Part shown: positions 26,182 to 34,255 of the stretch, one piece after another
Layout of the letters: each line of letters starts with the position of its first letter
Position numbering within the stretch: position 1 is the first letter of the stretch
NCBI GenBank assembly: GCA_003963145.1
Contig: RXJJ01000003.1
Location: 52,146 to 116,145 of the forward strand
Origin: Bradyrhizobiaceae bacterium
GTDB lineage: Bacteria; Pseudomonadota; Alphaproteobacteria; Rhizobiales; Xanthobacteraceae
Direction of reading: 5' to 3'
DNA length: 64,000 nucleotides
Notes under the pieces: generated by a model
What the model was told of the DNA's origin: nothing
Databases searched by the model: none
What the model saw: the letters and a program-made list of their open reading frames with translations, nothing else
Translations under genes and position numbers: made by a program

Positions 26182-26985
26182 TCAGGACGCCACCGCCCTC
26201 TGATTGCGGTTGCGCGAATTGCGCTGAAAAAACAAAGCCTGACTGGCAACAGCGGACACCATCGCCGGCTGGAACGGCTTCGAGATCAGGAACGCCGGCT
26301 CGGGACGCTCGCCGGTGAGGAAGCGTTCCGGGTAGGCGGTGATGAACACCACCGGCACCTCGAACGTCTTCAACAGTTCGTTGACCGCATCAAGACCCGA
26401 GCTGCCGTCGGCAAGCTGGATGTCCGCGAGGATCAGACCGGGCTGTTTGGTCTTGGCCAGCGCGATGGCGTCGGTATGGGTGCGCGCGACGCCGATGACG
26501 TTATGGCCGAGATTTCGCACCAGGCTTTCAAGGTCCATCGCGATGAAGGTTTCGTCCTCGATGATGAGAACGTCGGTTGCGATTTCGGCGGCAAGCTCGC
26601 GGCCCGCCGCGTCGGTCAGGGCGCGTACTTCGCCGACGCCGGTATCGAGGATAAAGGCGACTTCCTCCTCGGAGAAACCCTCGAGTGACAGCAGCAGAAA
26701 AGCCTGACGCGCGAGAGGCGTGATGTTCGACAGCCGCCGCTCCGAAGCAGCCGGCGTGACCGGGTCGCCATCATCGTTGAGCGACACCGAGTTCCATATC
26801 TGAGTGAAGAGCCTGAACAGGCCCGCCCGCGCGCCCTTGCTTTCGTCAAGCAGGGTCTGGTCCTGCAACAGCGCCTCAAGCATGGCGGCGACATAGGCGT
26901 CTCCGGACGCCTGATTGCCCGTCAGGGCGCGAGCGTAACGGCGCAAAAGCGGCAGATGTTCAGCAACGAGCTGAGATCGGGACAT
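26182..26985 (-). CDS. phyR: General stress response regulator PhyR
   Basis: The 267-aa protein joins an N-terminal ECF sigma-like domain (about 1-130) to a C-terminal receiver domain (about 137-255). Receiver residues are visible: acidic Glu143/Asp144, phosphoacceptor Asp188 in LADIQLADG, Thr216 and Lys236. The segment FITAYPERFLTGE carries the FATGUY receiver signature of this pathway. When phosphorylated, PhyR binds NepR and frees EcfG (partner switching). It is transcribed divergently from nepR-ecfG, and an EcfG-like promoter lies upstream, indicating autoregulation. Confidence 0.95.
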   Translation of the reverse strand: MSRSQLVAEHLPLLRRYARALTGNQASGDAYVAAMLEALLQDQTLLDESKGARAGLFRLFTQIWNSVSLNDDGDPVTPAASERRLSNITPLARQAFLLLSLEGFSEEEVAFILDTGVGEVRALTDAAGRELAAEIATDVLIIEDETFIAMDLESLVRNLGHNVIGVARTHTDAIALAKTKQPGLILADIQLADGSSGLDAVNELLKTFEVPVVFITAYPERFLTGERPEPAFLISKPFQPAMVSAVASQALFFQRNSRNRNQRAVAS

Positions 26986-27074
26986 TCCCCCTCCAATCGG
27001 TAGTCAGCGGCACAATCATGCCCCCAGATTTTTCAGTCGCGACCCGGGGCCCTTCCCGATGCCACGACCCTATC

Positions 27075-27099
27075 TACGCCCGATAGCGAGAAAAGTTCC
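27075..27099 (-). promoter_or_regulatory. EcfG-type promoter for phyR
   Basis: On the minus strand GGAAC (27099-27095), 16 bases and CGTA (27078-27075) match the consensus except for the last base. It forms an inverted repeat with the facing nepR promoter (agttcc / ggaact). Confidence 0.6.
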
Positions 27100-27107
27100 A
27101 CGACGCA

Positions 27108-27132
27108 GGAACTTTCTGGTGAGACAGGCATT
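27108..27132 (+). promoter_or_regulatory. EcfG-type promoter for nepR-ecfG
   Basis: GGAAC (27108-27112), 16 bases and CATT (27129-27132) match the consensus with one -10 mismatch. Autoregulated ecfG promoters at this place are known in related bacteria. Confidence 0.6.
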
Positions 27133-27185
27133 GTCGGCCTACACGCTCGCTCAGGCAGCCGGGTCAACCAAAAAACGAAAGAAAC

Positions 27186-27452
27186 ATGAAAGACTTAGCT
27201 CATGGGGAAACATGGAATACAATCATGAATGAAAGTAAGCCTCCAGCCAGCAAGCCCGGGGCAGGCAAAACCGGCGGCCTGAATGCTGAAATTCAGGCCC
27301 GGATCGGCCACCAATTGCGCGCCATGTATGACGACGTTGTCAAACAGGGCATTCCCGACCGTTTCGCTGATCTTTTGCGTCAACTCGATGCGCCTGCGGC
27401 TTCCTCAGAATCCGCCGCTCAGGGAACGGCACAAAAACCCGGGAGGGATTAA
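27186..27452 (+). CDS. nepR: Anti-sigma factor NepR
   Basis: The small protein is 88 aa from 27186 or 75 aa from an internal ATG at 27225. The conserved core is IQARIGHQLRAMYDDVVKQGIPDRFADLL, typical of NepR, which binds EcfG in unstressed cells and phosphorylated PhyR during stress. The 27186 start has a gaaag stretch before it, but the choice is uncertain. Its stop overlaps the ecfG ATG (TAATG), so the anti-sigma and sigma factors are coupled. Confidence 0.92.
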   Translation: MKDLAHGETWNTIMNESKPPASKPGAGKTGGLNAEIQARIGHQLRAMYDDVVKQGIPDRFADLLRQLDAPAASSESAAQGTAQKPGRD

Positions 27453-28003
27453 TGCCCCTCACAGATTCCCTTCGTGACGACATTCTTGCGGCCGTGCCGA
27501 GCCTTCGTGCGTTCGCAATTTCGCTGAGCGGCAAAAGCGACCGCGCCGACGATCTGGTGCAGGAAACGCTGGTGCGCGCGCTCGCCAATATCGATTCGTT
27601 TCAGCCCGGGTCCAATCTGTCGGCGTGGCTGTTCACAATCCTGCGCAACCTGTTCCGCTCGGATTACCGCAAGCGGCGGCGCGAGGTCGAGGACGCCGAA
27701 GGCAGCTATTCGAAAACGCTGAAATCGCAGCCGGCGCAAAGTTCGCATCTAGAATTCGAAGAATTCCGCGCGGCGCTCGACAAGCTTCCTCAGGACCAGC
27801 GCGAGGCGTTGATTCTGGTCGGAGCGTCGGGGTTCTCCTATGAGGATGCTGCTGCGATCTGTGGCTGCGCCGTCGGCACCATCAAGAGCCGCGTCAATCG
27901 CGCCCGCTCCAAATTGAGCGCGATGCTGTACGTGGACAGCGCCGAGGATTTCGGTCCCGACAGCACCATCCGCGCCGTCATCGGTGGAGGCGGTGGAAGC
28001 TGA
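27452..28003 (+). CDS. ecfG: General stress ECF sigma factor EcfG
   Basis: The 183-aa protein has a sigma region 2 (LRAFAISLSGKSDRADDLVQETLVRAL, about residues 18-45) and a region 4 helix-turn-helix (GFSYEDAAAICGCAVGTIKSRVNRARS, about 128-155). It belongs to the EcfG (ECF15) group by neighbourhood and sequence. It directs RNA polymerase to GGAAC-N16/17-CGTT promoters, several of which are seen within 5 kb. It follows nepR with a one-base overlap and is convergent with the kinase gene, with a 49-bp gap and no clear terminator. Confidence 0.94.
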   Translation: MPLTDSLRDDILAAVPSLRAFAISLSGKSDRADDLVQETLVRALANIDSFQPGSNLSAWLFTILRNLFRSDYRKRRREVEDAEGSYSKTLKSQPAQSSHLEFEEFRAALDKLPQDQREALILVGASGFSYEDAAAICGCAVGTIKSRVNRARSKLSAMLYVDSAEDFGPDSTIRAVIGGGGGS

Positions 28004-28052
28004 TCGCTGGATTCCCGAAAAAAGAAAAGAAGCCGAAGCACCTTTCCGGAAC

Positions 28053-29696
28053 CTAGACCGGACCCGAAAGCCGTCCAGTACGGTTCATTTCATCCTCGTC
28101 CACCACCGTGCTCATCGGCGCGGTGAGCTCGTAAACATAGCTGACGTCGGTAAAATAGCGCTTCGAGGTGCCGCCCAGCGCTTCCGGCGCCACGCGATCG
28201 AGCAACACGATGCCGAAATCGCTTTCCGGCCGCCGCGTTGCGACGCTGGTGTTGAACTCTTCCCATCGGAAATTGAAAATGGTGTCCGGAGCCTCGCCGG
28301 TGAGGGACCATTTGGCGACGATGTGCGGGTGCTTGCCGACCAGCGACAACCCCTCGTCGGAATGCGAGGCCAATTCGAAAAAAAGCAGCGACAGGCTTTG
28401 TGCGGCGCGGGCGCTGACGATGATGTCCGGACCGTCGAGAGCGATGCGATCCGCGTTGGGAATGGCACGGGATTCGAACAGCCCCCGCAGCTTGACGCCC
28501 TGCCACTGGCTGTCGCTGAGCAGCGTGACCACGTTCGACATCGCGTGAATGCGGCCGATCAGCAACTCGCGCGCGACATCCACATCCGAACCGTGCCGCA
28601 GGGTGCGAGTCACGATCGACTGGATTACCGCCAGAATGTTTTTGACGCGATGATTGAGTTCGTCGATGACCGCCGTCAGCCGCCGCTCGAAACCGATACG
28701 GGCCTGCACTTCCCGGCTCAGGCGGACGTTGTTGTAGGACACGTAGCCGAACAATCCACATACCACGGTGGTCAGCGCAAGGCCGATCAGCGCCACGATA
28801 TAGGCGAGCTCGCGGGCGCGGGCCGCCGAATTGGTCTTGGCGTAATAGTTCAGCACCCATTCGCGGCCTCCGAAGGCCACCCTGCGGATCAGCGGCTGCG
28901 AGGTTCGGGCGTCGGAGGGAAAAATATCGACGCCGCCATTCGGACCGAGACCGAGTTCGTCGCCCGAGGACCGGGGGTCTGTCAGGGTGACCGTAAACAA
29001 TGACAGGTCGTCGGCCGTCAGCATCAACGAAGCAAGCCGGTAGGAGATGGTGACGAAACCGATCACCGTCTTGCTGCCCTCTTTCGTCACCGGAGCGGCG
29101 AGAACGATGCCGAGATCGCCTGGCTGCCCGAACAATGCGATCGGGTTGGAGGAAGCCGGCGCGCCGGTTTCCAGCGCCTGCCGGAGCATCGGCCCGACGA
29201 TAGGACTGCGGTCGACGATGCGGCCAAGAAACACCGTGGTCTTCTCGTTTTGCGGCTCGACATCCATCACGATGTCCACCGGCTCCTGAATGGCGGACAG
29301 GTTCATCGGCGCATCGTCGAAATTACGGATGACGGGATTGGGGAAGCCCGCCCGCTTCAGCTCGGCCTGCACCGCAGCAAAATCGGCCGGCTGCACGCGG
29401 GCAACCCAGCCCGCCACCACGAAATCGGTTTTGAAGGCATAGATCGAGGCCCGCAGCGGCTGCAGCGCGTTGCCTGAGATGACCGATGATGGCCGGAAGA
29501 TCCCGATTGATACGCGCGCCAGCAGTTCACGCTCGCTCAGCCGCTCCTGCACAAGGCTGGCGTGAACATCGACCTCGCGCGTCAGCGCCGCGCGATCGAT
29601 CGAGGATTCCTGATCGTAAACCCGAAACGCGGCCAGGCCGGAGATCACGGCTCCGATCGCCGCAAGCAACACGATGAGAATACCGACCCGAACCAC
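28053..29696 (-). CDS. CHASE-domain HWE-type sensor histidine kinase (PhyK-like)
   Basis: The 547-aa protein has a transmembrane helix near residues 5-24, a periplasmic CHASE-like sensor (about 35-285), a second helix near 298-320 and a cytoplasmic HWE/HisKA_2 kinase. The phosphorylatable His349 lies in ELNHRVKN. Trp478 fits the WxE motif and a glycine box is seen at DFGIVLLDR. The ATP-binding N-box, normally HELATNAxKYGALS, reads FELASHSDEGLS (440-451), with His in place of the Mg-binding Asn. Its position beside phyR-nepR-ecfG points to PhyK, the sensor kinase feeding PhyR. It may work poorly as a kinase or act as a phosphatase. Confidence 0.85.
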   Translation of the reverse strand: MVRVGILIVLLAAIGAVISGLAAFRVYDQESSIDRAALTREVDVHASLVQERLSERELLARVSIGIFRPSSVISGNALQPLRASIYAFKTDFVVAGWVARVQPADFAAVQAELKRAGFPNPVIRNFDDAPMNLSAIQEPVDIVMDVEPQNEKTTVFLGRIVDRSPIVGPMLRQALETGAPASSNPIALFGQPGDLGIVLAAPVTKEGSKTVIGFVTISYRLASLMLTADDLSLFTVTLTDPRSSGDELGLGPNGGVDIFPSDARTSQPLIRRVAFGGREWVLNYYAKTNSAARARELAYIVALIGLALTTVVCGLFGYVSYNNVRLSREVQARIGFERRLTAVIDELNHRVKNILAVIQSIVTRTLRHGSDVDVARELLIGRIHAMSNVVTLLSDSQWQGVKLRGLFESRAIPNADRIALDGPDIIVSARAAQSLSLLFFELASHSDEGLSLVGKHPHIVAKWSLTGEAPDTIFNFRWEEFNTSVATRRPESDFGIVLLDRVAPEALGGTSKRYFTDVSYVYELTAPMSTVVDEDEMNRTGRLSGPV

Positions 29697-29735
29697 GCGC
29701 CTACTCGATTACAAAGGGAAAAAGGAATCTCATCG

Positions 29736-29763
29736 GCTTGGTGACACGGGCTTGGTGACACGG
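29736..29763. repeat. Two tandem 14-bp repeats upstream of the PhyK-like kinase
   Basis: The unit gcttggtgacacgg occurs twice head to tail, 40 bases upstream of the kinase start codon. It could be a regulator site or a replication-slippage product. Confidence 0.6.
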
Positions 29764-29913
29764 AATGGATGCGCCACGGGCGCGGCAAACTCAAAGCAGG
29801 ACAGGAATCGCATCAATCAACCGGACGGCTGCAATTTACATCCCCCGACTTGAGCAAACCAAGCCGAACACCGGTGTTTTGTTCCCTCCGGCCGCAACAT
29901 TCCCACAGCAGGA

Positions 29914-30096
29914 TTAACCGGCATTCGAGACGTGGCCGCGGATCGAGAATGCCGGATTCTGGGGCTTGCTCCGGACAGATTGCGACCGGGCGGTGGCCAT
30001 CATCAATCCCACCACCATGACCACCAGTCCCAACAGAACCACGGCGAGGAAGAAGTTGCTGTAGTCCCGGCCGTTTTTGCGTGGAATCTCCTGCAT
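29914..30096 (-). CDS. Possible small single-helix membrane protein
   Basis: A reading frame of 60 aa from the ATG at 30096 (or 99 aa from 30213) has a polar N-terminus (MQEIPRKNGRDYSN), a strong hydrophobic helix (FFLAVVLLGLVVMVVGLMMA) and a basic/polar tail. The membrane helix gives it some credibility. The opposite strand is also open but His/Gln-rich and less protein-like. No family is recognised. Confidence 0.42.
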   Translation of the reverse strand: MQEIPRKNGRDYSNFFLAVVLLGLVVMVVGLMMATARSQSVRSKPQNPAFSIRGHVSNAG

Positions 30097-30390
30097 TTGG
30101 ACCCAACCGCGAGGGGCGGCCGTCGTTCCCTCGGCCTTAGGAAGGCATCGCACCCGGTCCAGCGCACCGGATAAGCCGCTTTTAACCTTGAAAGCGCCGC
30201 GTTCTTGCTCCATAGCTTCGCCGCGACCTTGAGAATCGTCAGGTCCCCGCGAGCCGCGTGTTCTGATCCCGTATTAACGGTTTCTGGCTTGCCCCTTCAG
30301 CTAACCGAAACGACGCCCCAGACACGCGGGTGTCCCAGACACCCGGACGTACCTGACCTCAAGTCGGGCGCGCGCCATGACTCATAGAAA

Positions 30391-31854
30391 GTGACTCTTT
30401 TGACCTCTTTTAAGGATTTCGGCCTCGCCGATCCCATCTCGCGTGCTCTTGCTGAAGAGAACTACCACACGCCGACGCCTATCCAGGCCCAGACCATCCC
30501 CATCGCCATGACCGGACGCGACGTCGTCGGTATTGCCCAGACCGGCACCGGCAAGACCGCGTCCTTCGCGCTGCCGATCCTGCATCGCATGCTCGAGAAC
30601 CGCATCAAGCCGCAGCCCAAGACCTGCCGGGTGCTGGTGCTCTCACCGACGCGCGAATTGTCGGGCCAGATTCTCGACAGCTTCAAGGCCTATGGCCGCC
30701 ACATCCGGCTCAGTTCAGCACTCGCGATCGGCGGCGTACCGATGGGGCGGCAGGTCCGCGCGATGATGCCAGGCGTTGAAGTCCTGGTTGCAACACCGGG
30801 CCGTCTGCTTGACCTGGTTCAGGGCAACGCCCTGAAACTCGCCCATGTGGAAGTCCTCGTCCTGGACGAGGCCGACCGGATGCTCGACATGGGCTTTATC
30901 AACGACATCCGCAAAATCGTCGCCAAGATCCCGGCCAAGCGCCAGACCCTGTTCTTCTCGGCCACCATGCCCAAGGACATCGCCGATCTTGCCGATCAGA
31001 TGCTGCGCGACCCCGCGCGCGTCGCGGTGACGCCCGTGTCCTCGACGGTCGAGCGCATCACCCAGCGCGTCATTCAGGTCGATCATACGGCCAAGCCGGC
31101 GATCCTGGCCGATCTGCTGAAAACCGAACCCGTCAACCGGGCGCTGGTGTTCACCCGCACCAAGCACGGCGCCGACAAGGTCGTCAAAAGCCTCGTCAAG
31201 GCCGGCATTCCCGCCGAGGCGATCCACGGCAACAAGTCGCAGAACCACCGCGAGCGGGTGCTTGCCGCGTTTCGTAACGGCGAGATCCGCACCCTGATCG
31301 CAACCGATATCGCCGCGCGCGGCATCGATGTCGACGGCATTACCCATGTCATCAATTACGACCTGACCAACATTCCGGAGACCTATGTGCATCGCATCGG
31401 CCGCACGGCCCGGGCCGGCGCGGACGGCACGGCGATCTCGCTGGTGGCCGGCGGCGAGGAACTCGGTTATCTGCGCGATATCGAAAGACTGATCCGTGTG
31501 ACCCTGCCCAAGGAAGACCGCCGCACGCCCGGCCAGCACCGCACCGCAGCGCCCGCCACACCCGCGGCGCAGCGCGGCCGGCCACATGGACATAACACCG
31601 GACCGCGCACGAGCGATGGCGCACCCGGAGCCAAGGGTCCACGGCGCCGGCGCCGTCCGGGCGGTGGTGCACCGCAATCGAACCGGCACGAGAATGGCCG
31701 CAACGATCAGGGCCGGATCTCGCAGGGCGGCAACGCTCATGCAAAGCCGCAGGGAAAAGGCGACAGCATTCAGGGCGTCGCTTTCCTGCACCGGGAAAGC
31801 CGCCCCTCTCACCCCAAACATCAACCCAAGCGCAATCAGCGTCCGCAGCACTAA
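30391..31854 (+). CDS. DEAD-box RNA helicase (RhlE-like)
   Basis: The 487-aa helicase shows the Q motif near FKDF...PTPIQ, Walker A AQTGTGKT at 49-56, DEAD in VLDEADRMLDMG near 155-166, SAT, and HRIGRTARAG in the second domain. Residues from about 380 onward form a basic, Gly/Arg/Gln-rich low-complexity tail that probably contacts RNA. The start is GTG 30391 or TTG three codons later, which gives the family-typical MTSF. RhlE-type helicases unwind structured RNA, often in the cold. It is followed 24 bp later by an IF-1 gene, suggesting a shared transcript. Confidence 0.92.
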   Translation: MTLLTSFKDFGLADPISRALAEENYHTPTPIQAQTIPIAMTGRDVVGIAQTGTGKTASFALPILHRMLENRIKPQPKTCRVLVLSPTRELSGQILDSFKAYGRHIRLSSALAIGGVPMGRQVRAMMPGVEVLVATPGRLLDLVQGNALKLAHVEVLVLDEADRMLDMGFINDIRKIVAKIPAKRQTLFFSATMPKDIADLADQMLRDPARVAVTPVSSTVERITQRVIQVDHTAKPAILADLLKTEPVNRALVFTRTKHGADKVVKSLVKAGIPAEAIHGNKSQNHRERVLAAFRNGEIRTLIATDIAARGIDVDGITHVINYDLTNIPETYVHRIGRTARAGADGTAISLVAGGEELGYLRDIERLIRVTLPKEDRRTPGQHRTAAPATPAAQRGRPHGHNTGPRTSDGAPGAKGPRRRRRPGGGAPQSNRHENGRNDQGRISQGGNAHAKPQGKGDSIQGVAFLHRESRPSHPKHQPKRNQRPQH

Positions 31855-31878
31855 CAGCAAGACGTTCTGGAGATCGAT

Positions 31879-32163
31879 ATGGCGAAAGAAGAGCTGATCC
31901 AGTTCGAAGGACTGGTGACCGAAATCCTCCCCGACGCGCGTTACCGCGTCCAGCTTGATGCCGGGCACGAGATCGTCGCCTACACCGCCGGCAAGATGAA
32001 GAAGAACCGCATCAAAACGCTCGCGGGCGACCGGGTAACGATCGAAATGTCGCCCTACGACCTGGAAAAGGGCCGGCTGATTTTCCGCCACAAGGACGAG
32101 CGTCCGAGCGGCGCGGCGCCTCGCGGCGCACCGCCTCGCGGCGGTCAGTTCCGCCGCCGTTAA
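31879..32163 (+). CDS. infA: Translation initiation factor IF-1 with a C-terminal extension
   Basis: The 94-aa protein is an S1-like OB-fold IF-1 ([51 protein letters not shown]). IF-1 is normally about 72 aa; this one has an extra 20-residue Gly/Pro/Arg tail (after FRHKDERPS). It is probably a second IF-1 paralogue placed in a cold-response context, downstream of an RNA helicase and upstream of a Csp gene. Whether it replaces or assists the standard IF-1 is unknown. It is too basic and too short to be any other S1 protein. Confidence 0.9.
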   Translation: MAKEELIQFEGLVTEILPDARYRVQLDAGHEIVAYTAGKMKKNRIKTLAGDRVTIEMSPYDLEKGRLIFRHKDERPSGAAPRGAPPRGGQFRRR

Positions 32164-32437
32164 ACTTTTCCTGCAGGGTCCGGCCGCGCTTTTGCCGAGC
32201 GCGGCCGTGTCATGTCGGCGACAGTTTCACGCAGCCAAAAAACGCGCATGGCAGGATTGTTTCGTAAGCATAATTCGAATAATATGAGGCCTATCGAATT
32301 TCGGCCGGACGACATTAGCACACCACCGGTACAGCCGGTTTGACGCTGACGACCTCTTCCAAATTTCGATCTCACCGGCTCATTTCGCCTGAAACGAAAT
32401 GGGTTTCTGAACTATCTATCTGAGAGGACTACCCCAC

Positions 32438-32650
32438 GTGAGCATGGGAACAGTGAAGTGGTTTAACGCGACCAAGGGCTACGGATTCATCCAGCCCGAC
32501 GATGGCGGCAATGACGTGTTCGTTCACATCAGCGCTGTCGAGCGTGCCGGCCTCGGAACGCTGCGCGAAGGCCAGAAGATCAGCTACGAAATCGTCGCCG
32601 ATCGCCGTTCGGGCAAGTCGTCAGCCGACAATCTCCGCGCTGCGGGTTGA
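32438..32650 (+). CDS. Cold shock protein (CspA family)
   Basis: The 70-aa protein is a single cold-shock domain with the RNA-binding motifs KGYGFI (RNP1) and VFVHIS (RNP2). It binds single-stranded nucleic acid and probably acts as an RNA chaperone. GTG 32438 is favoured because a GAGAGG ribosome site lies ten bases upstream, against sixteen for the ATG at 32444. The 274-bp upstream region contains no other gene and could include a long structured leader, as in other csp genes. Confidence 0.92.
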   Translation: MSMGTVKWFNATKGYGFIQPDDGGNDVFVHISAVERAGLGTLREGQKISYEIVADRRSGKSSADNLRAAG

Positions 32651-32747
32651 TTTCGGCGCGGCTTTAGCCGCGAACGCTGTGACGGGCAAATCTAACGCTC
32701 GTTACGGACCGGAACGCTCTGGTACGGACGTTGTGTGCAATGAATGG

Positions 32748-32780
32748 AAAAAGACCGCGCTCGCTGCGCGGTCTTTTTTA
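32748..32780 (+). terminator. Rho-independent terminator after the csp gene
   Basis: The stem aaaagaccgcgc pairs with gcgcggtctttt around a short loop and is followed by T residues. It lies about 100 bases after the stop codon. Confidence 0.85.
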
Positions 32781-32826
32781 TTCGCGTTTCTATTTTCGTT
32801 TTGCCGCGACGGAAAAAGCAGTCCGA

Positions 32827-33402
32827 TCAGGTGCAGGCCGCCGCGCTTGTATTGGTCACGCTGGTGGACTGACGCGGACGCGTATAGGTGGTGTCGCCGA
32901 GCGTGAATGTCGGCGGCGTACCGAAATTGATGTCCACCATCGGCTGAAAATTATAACGGACCTCGCTCATGATCAGATAGGTCCCGCCGATGGCGAGGCC
33001 GGTCGGAACGTTAACCGTCGCATTGCAGGCGTGCGCCGTATCGTTGGATGCCGTGCTCCATTTGACCTTTCCCTGAAGCGTGGTCGGATCGATATAGACC
33101 TGCGAAATGATCGCCTTGATGGGTGCGCTCGAGTAGGGCGTCATGATCGAGGCGCCGATGGTGAAAGCATTGGTCAGATCCGTGTTGCTGACCGAGCTCG
33201 CCTGGGAAATCAGATCCGACAGGGTGCGCGTCAGGATCGTCACCTTGCGGTCGACGGCCACGCCGGTCGAGACCTCGATGGTACCGAAGAAGATCACCAG
33301 CATCATCGGAAGGATGATCGCGAATTCGGTGGCGGCAAGACCGCGCGTATCGCGCGAGAAGCGCGTCAGCAAGCTGGATACCGGCTTTGCGAATTTAAGC
33401 AT
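32827..33402 (-). CDS. TadE/TadG-like pseudopilin, second gene
   Basis: The 191-aa protein has a short basic leader and a class III prepilin-like junction (DTRG / LAATEF at residues 18-27) followed by a hydrophobic helix (AIILPMMLVIFFGTIEV). The rest is a periplasmic domain. This G/xxxxEF site is cut by the CpaA-type prepilin peptidase, and TadE/F/G proteins assist Flp pilus assembly. The ATG at 33402 is chosen; an upstream extension does not look coding. It lies ten bases after the first pseudopilin gene on the minus strand. Confidence 0.85.
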   Translation of the reverse strand: MLKFAKPVSSLLTRFSRDTRGLAATEFAIILPMMLVIFFGTIEVSTGVAVDRKVTILTRTLSDLISQASSVSNTDLTNAFTIGASIMTPYSSAPIKAIISQVYIDPTTLQGKVKWSTASNDTAHACNATVNVPTGLAIGGTYLIMSEVRYNFQPMVDINFGTPPTFTLGDTTYTRPRQSTSVTNTSAAACT

Positions 33403-33412
33403 GATGCGCCCT

Positions 33413-33979
33413 TCAGGAGCCGTTGGGTTCGACGCGGAACGCAGCGGTTGCCGCCAGGAGCTTCTTGCTGTTGTCGGTGCCGCTGCCGATGTTGGCAATG
33501 TTATAGCCGAGCCCGGTCACGAACAGCGGCCATTGATAATAGGATCGCACCACGACGATGTTCGAACTGTTGGGCGGCGGCGGCGAATAGGTGAAATTGG
33601 CGACGAACTGTCCCTGGGCATTGATCGGATCGGTCAGATTGGCCGGCGTACCCGCAGGATAGGACTTCACGTCGGTGTAAACCTTGGTGCAATCGAGCAG
33701 AACCTGCACGCGCTGGCACAGATCGTTGTTGAACGCGGTCTGATCCCACGCATTGCCTTGCGCCTGGTTGGTGAACAGCATGCGCGCGGTGTCCTGCGTG
33801 CCCGTCTCCAGAATCTGACCCGCGAAAAAAACCATCGCGGTTTCCATGATCGCGAAGATCAGCGCGAAGAACATCGGCGCGATAAGCGCGAATTCAACCG
33901 CTGCGGAGCCGCGGCGGTTTCTGGAAAAGCGGCGCACCAGCGCGCGAAATTGAAGCGCGGAGCGAAGAGCCTCAGACAT
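33413..33979 (-). CDS. TadE-like pseudopilin, first gene
   Basis: The 188-aa protein has the leader junction RNRRG / SAAVEF (cut after Gly24) and a hydrophobic helix (ALIAPMFFALIFAIMETAMVFF). The body is periplasmic, with QILETGTQDTARML as in the TadE family. The ATG at 33979 has a GAGG ribosome site nine bases upstream; a TTG five codons earlier is less likely. It forms a two-gene unit with the downstream pseudopilin and probably supports pilus assembly or anchoring. Confidence 0.87.
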   Translation of the reverse strand: MSEALRSALQFRALVRRFSRNRRGSAAVEFALIAPMFFALIFAIMETAMVFFAGQILETGTQDTARMLFTNQAQGNAWDQTAFNNDLCQRVQVLLDCTKVYTDVKSYPAGTPANLTDPINAQGQFVANFTYSPPPPNSSNIVVVRSYYQWPLFVTGLGYNIANIGSGTDNSKKLLAATAAFRVEPNGS

Positions 33980-34255
33980 CCGTGTTATCCTCAAGGGACA
34001 GTATCAAATACCTACCATTGAGATTAACCGAGATAGATTGTCGAATGCTTGCGCCCGATGCGAACAACTCGCGGGTACCCGTTCAGAATAGATTAACCAT
34101 GCCGCCGCCGTCCGAAACTAGTCGTCGGATGGCGTCTGGCCGCAGCGACACCGGTATCGGCAGAAAAGATTGAAACTCCGCCCGCGCAAAGCAGCGGTTT
34201 TTATTTGATTTGTTCGATCGCGATTTGTGCGTGACGGCGCGGGACGCCGATCCGC

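Noticed and set aside
32711-32732. GGAAC...CGTT pair upstream of the csp terminator
   Set aside because: The spacer is only 13 bases, not 16-17, and no gene starts downstream on that strand.
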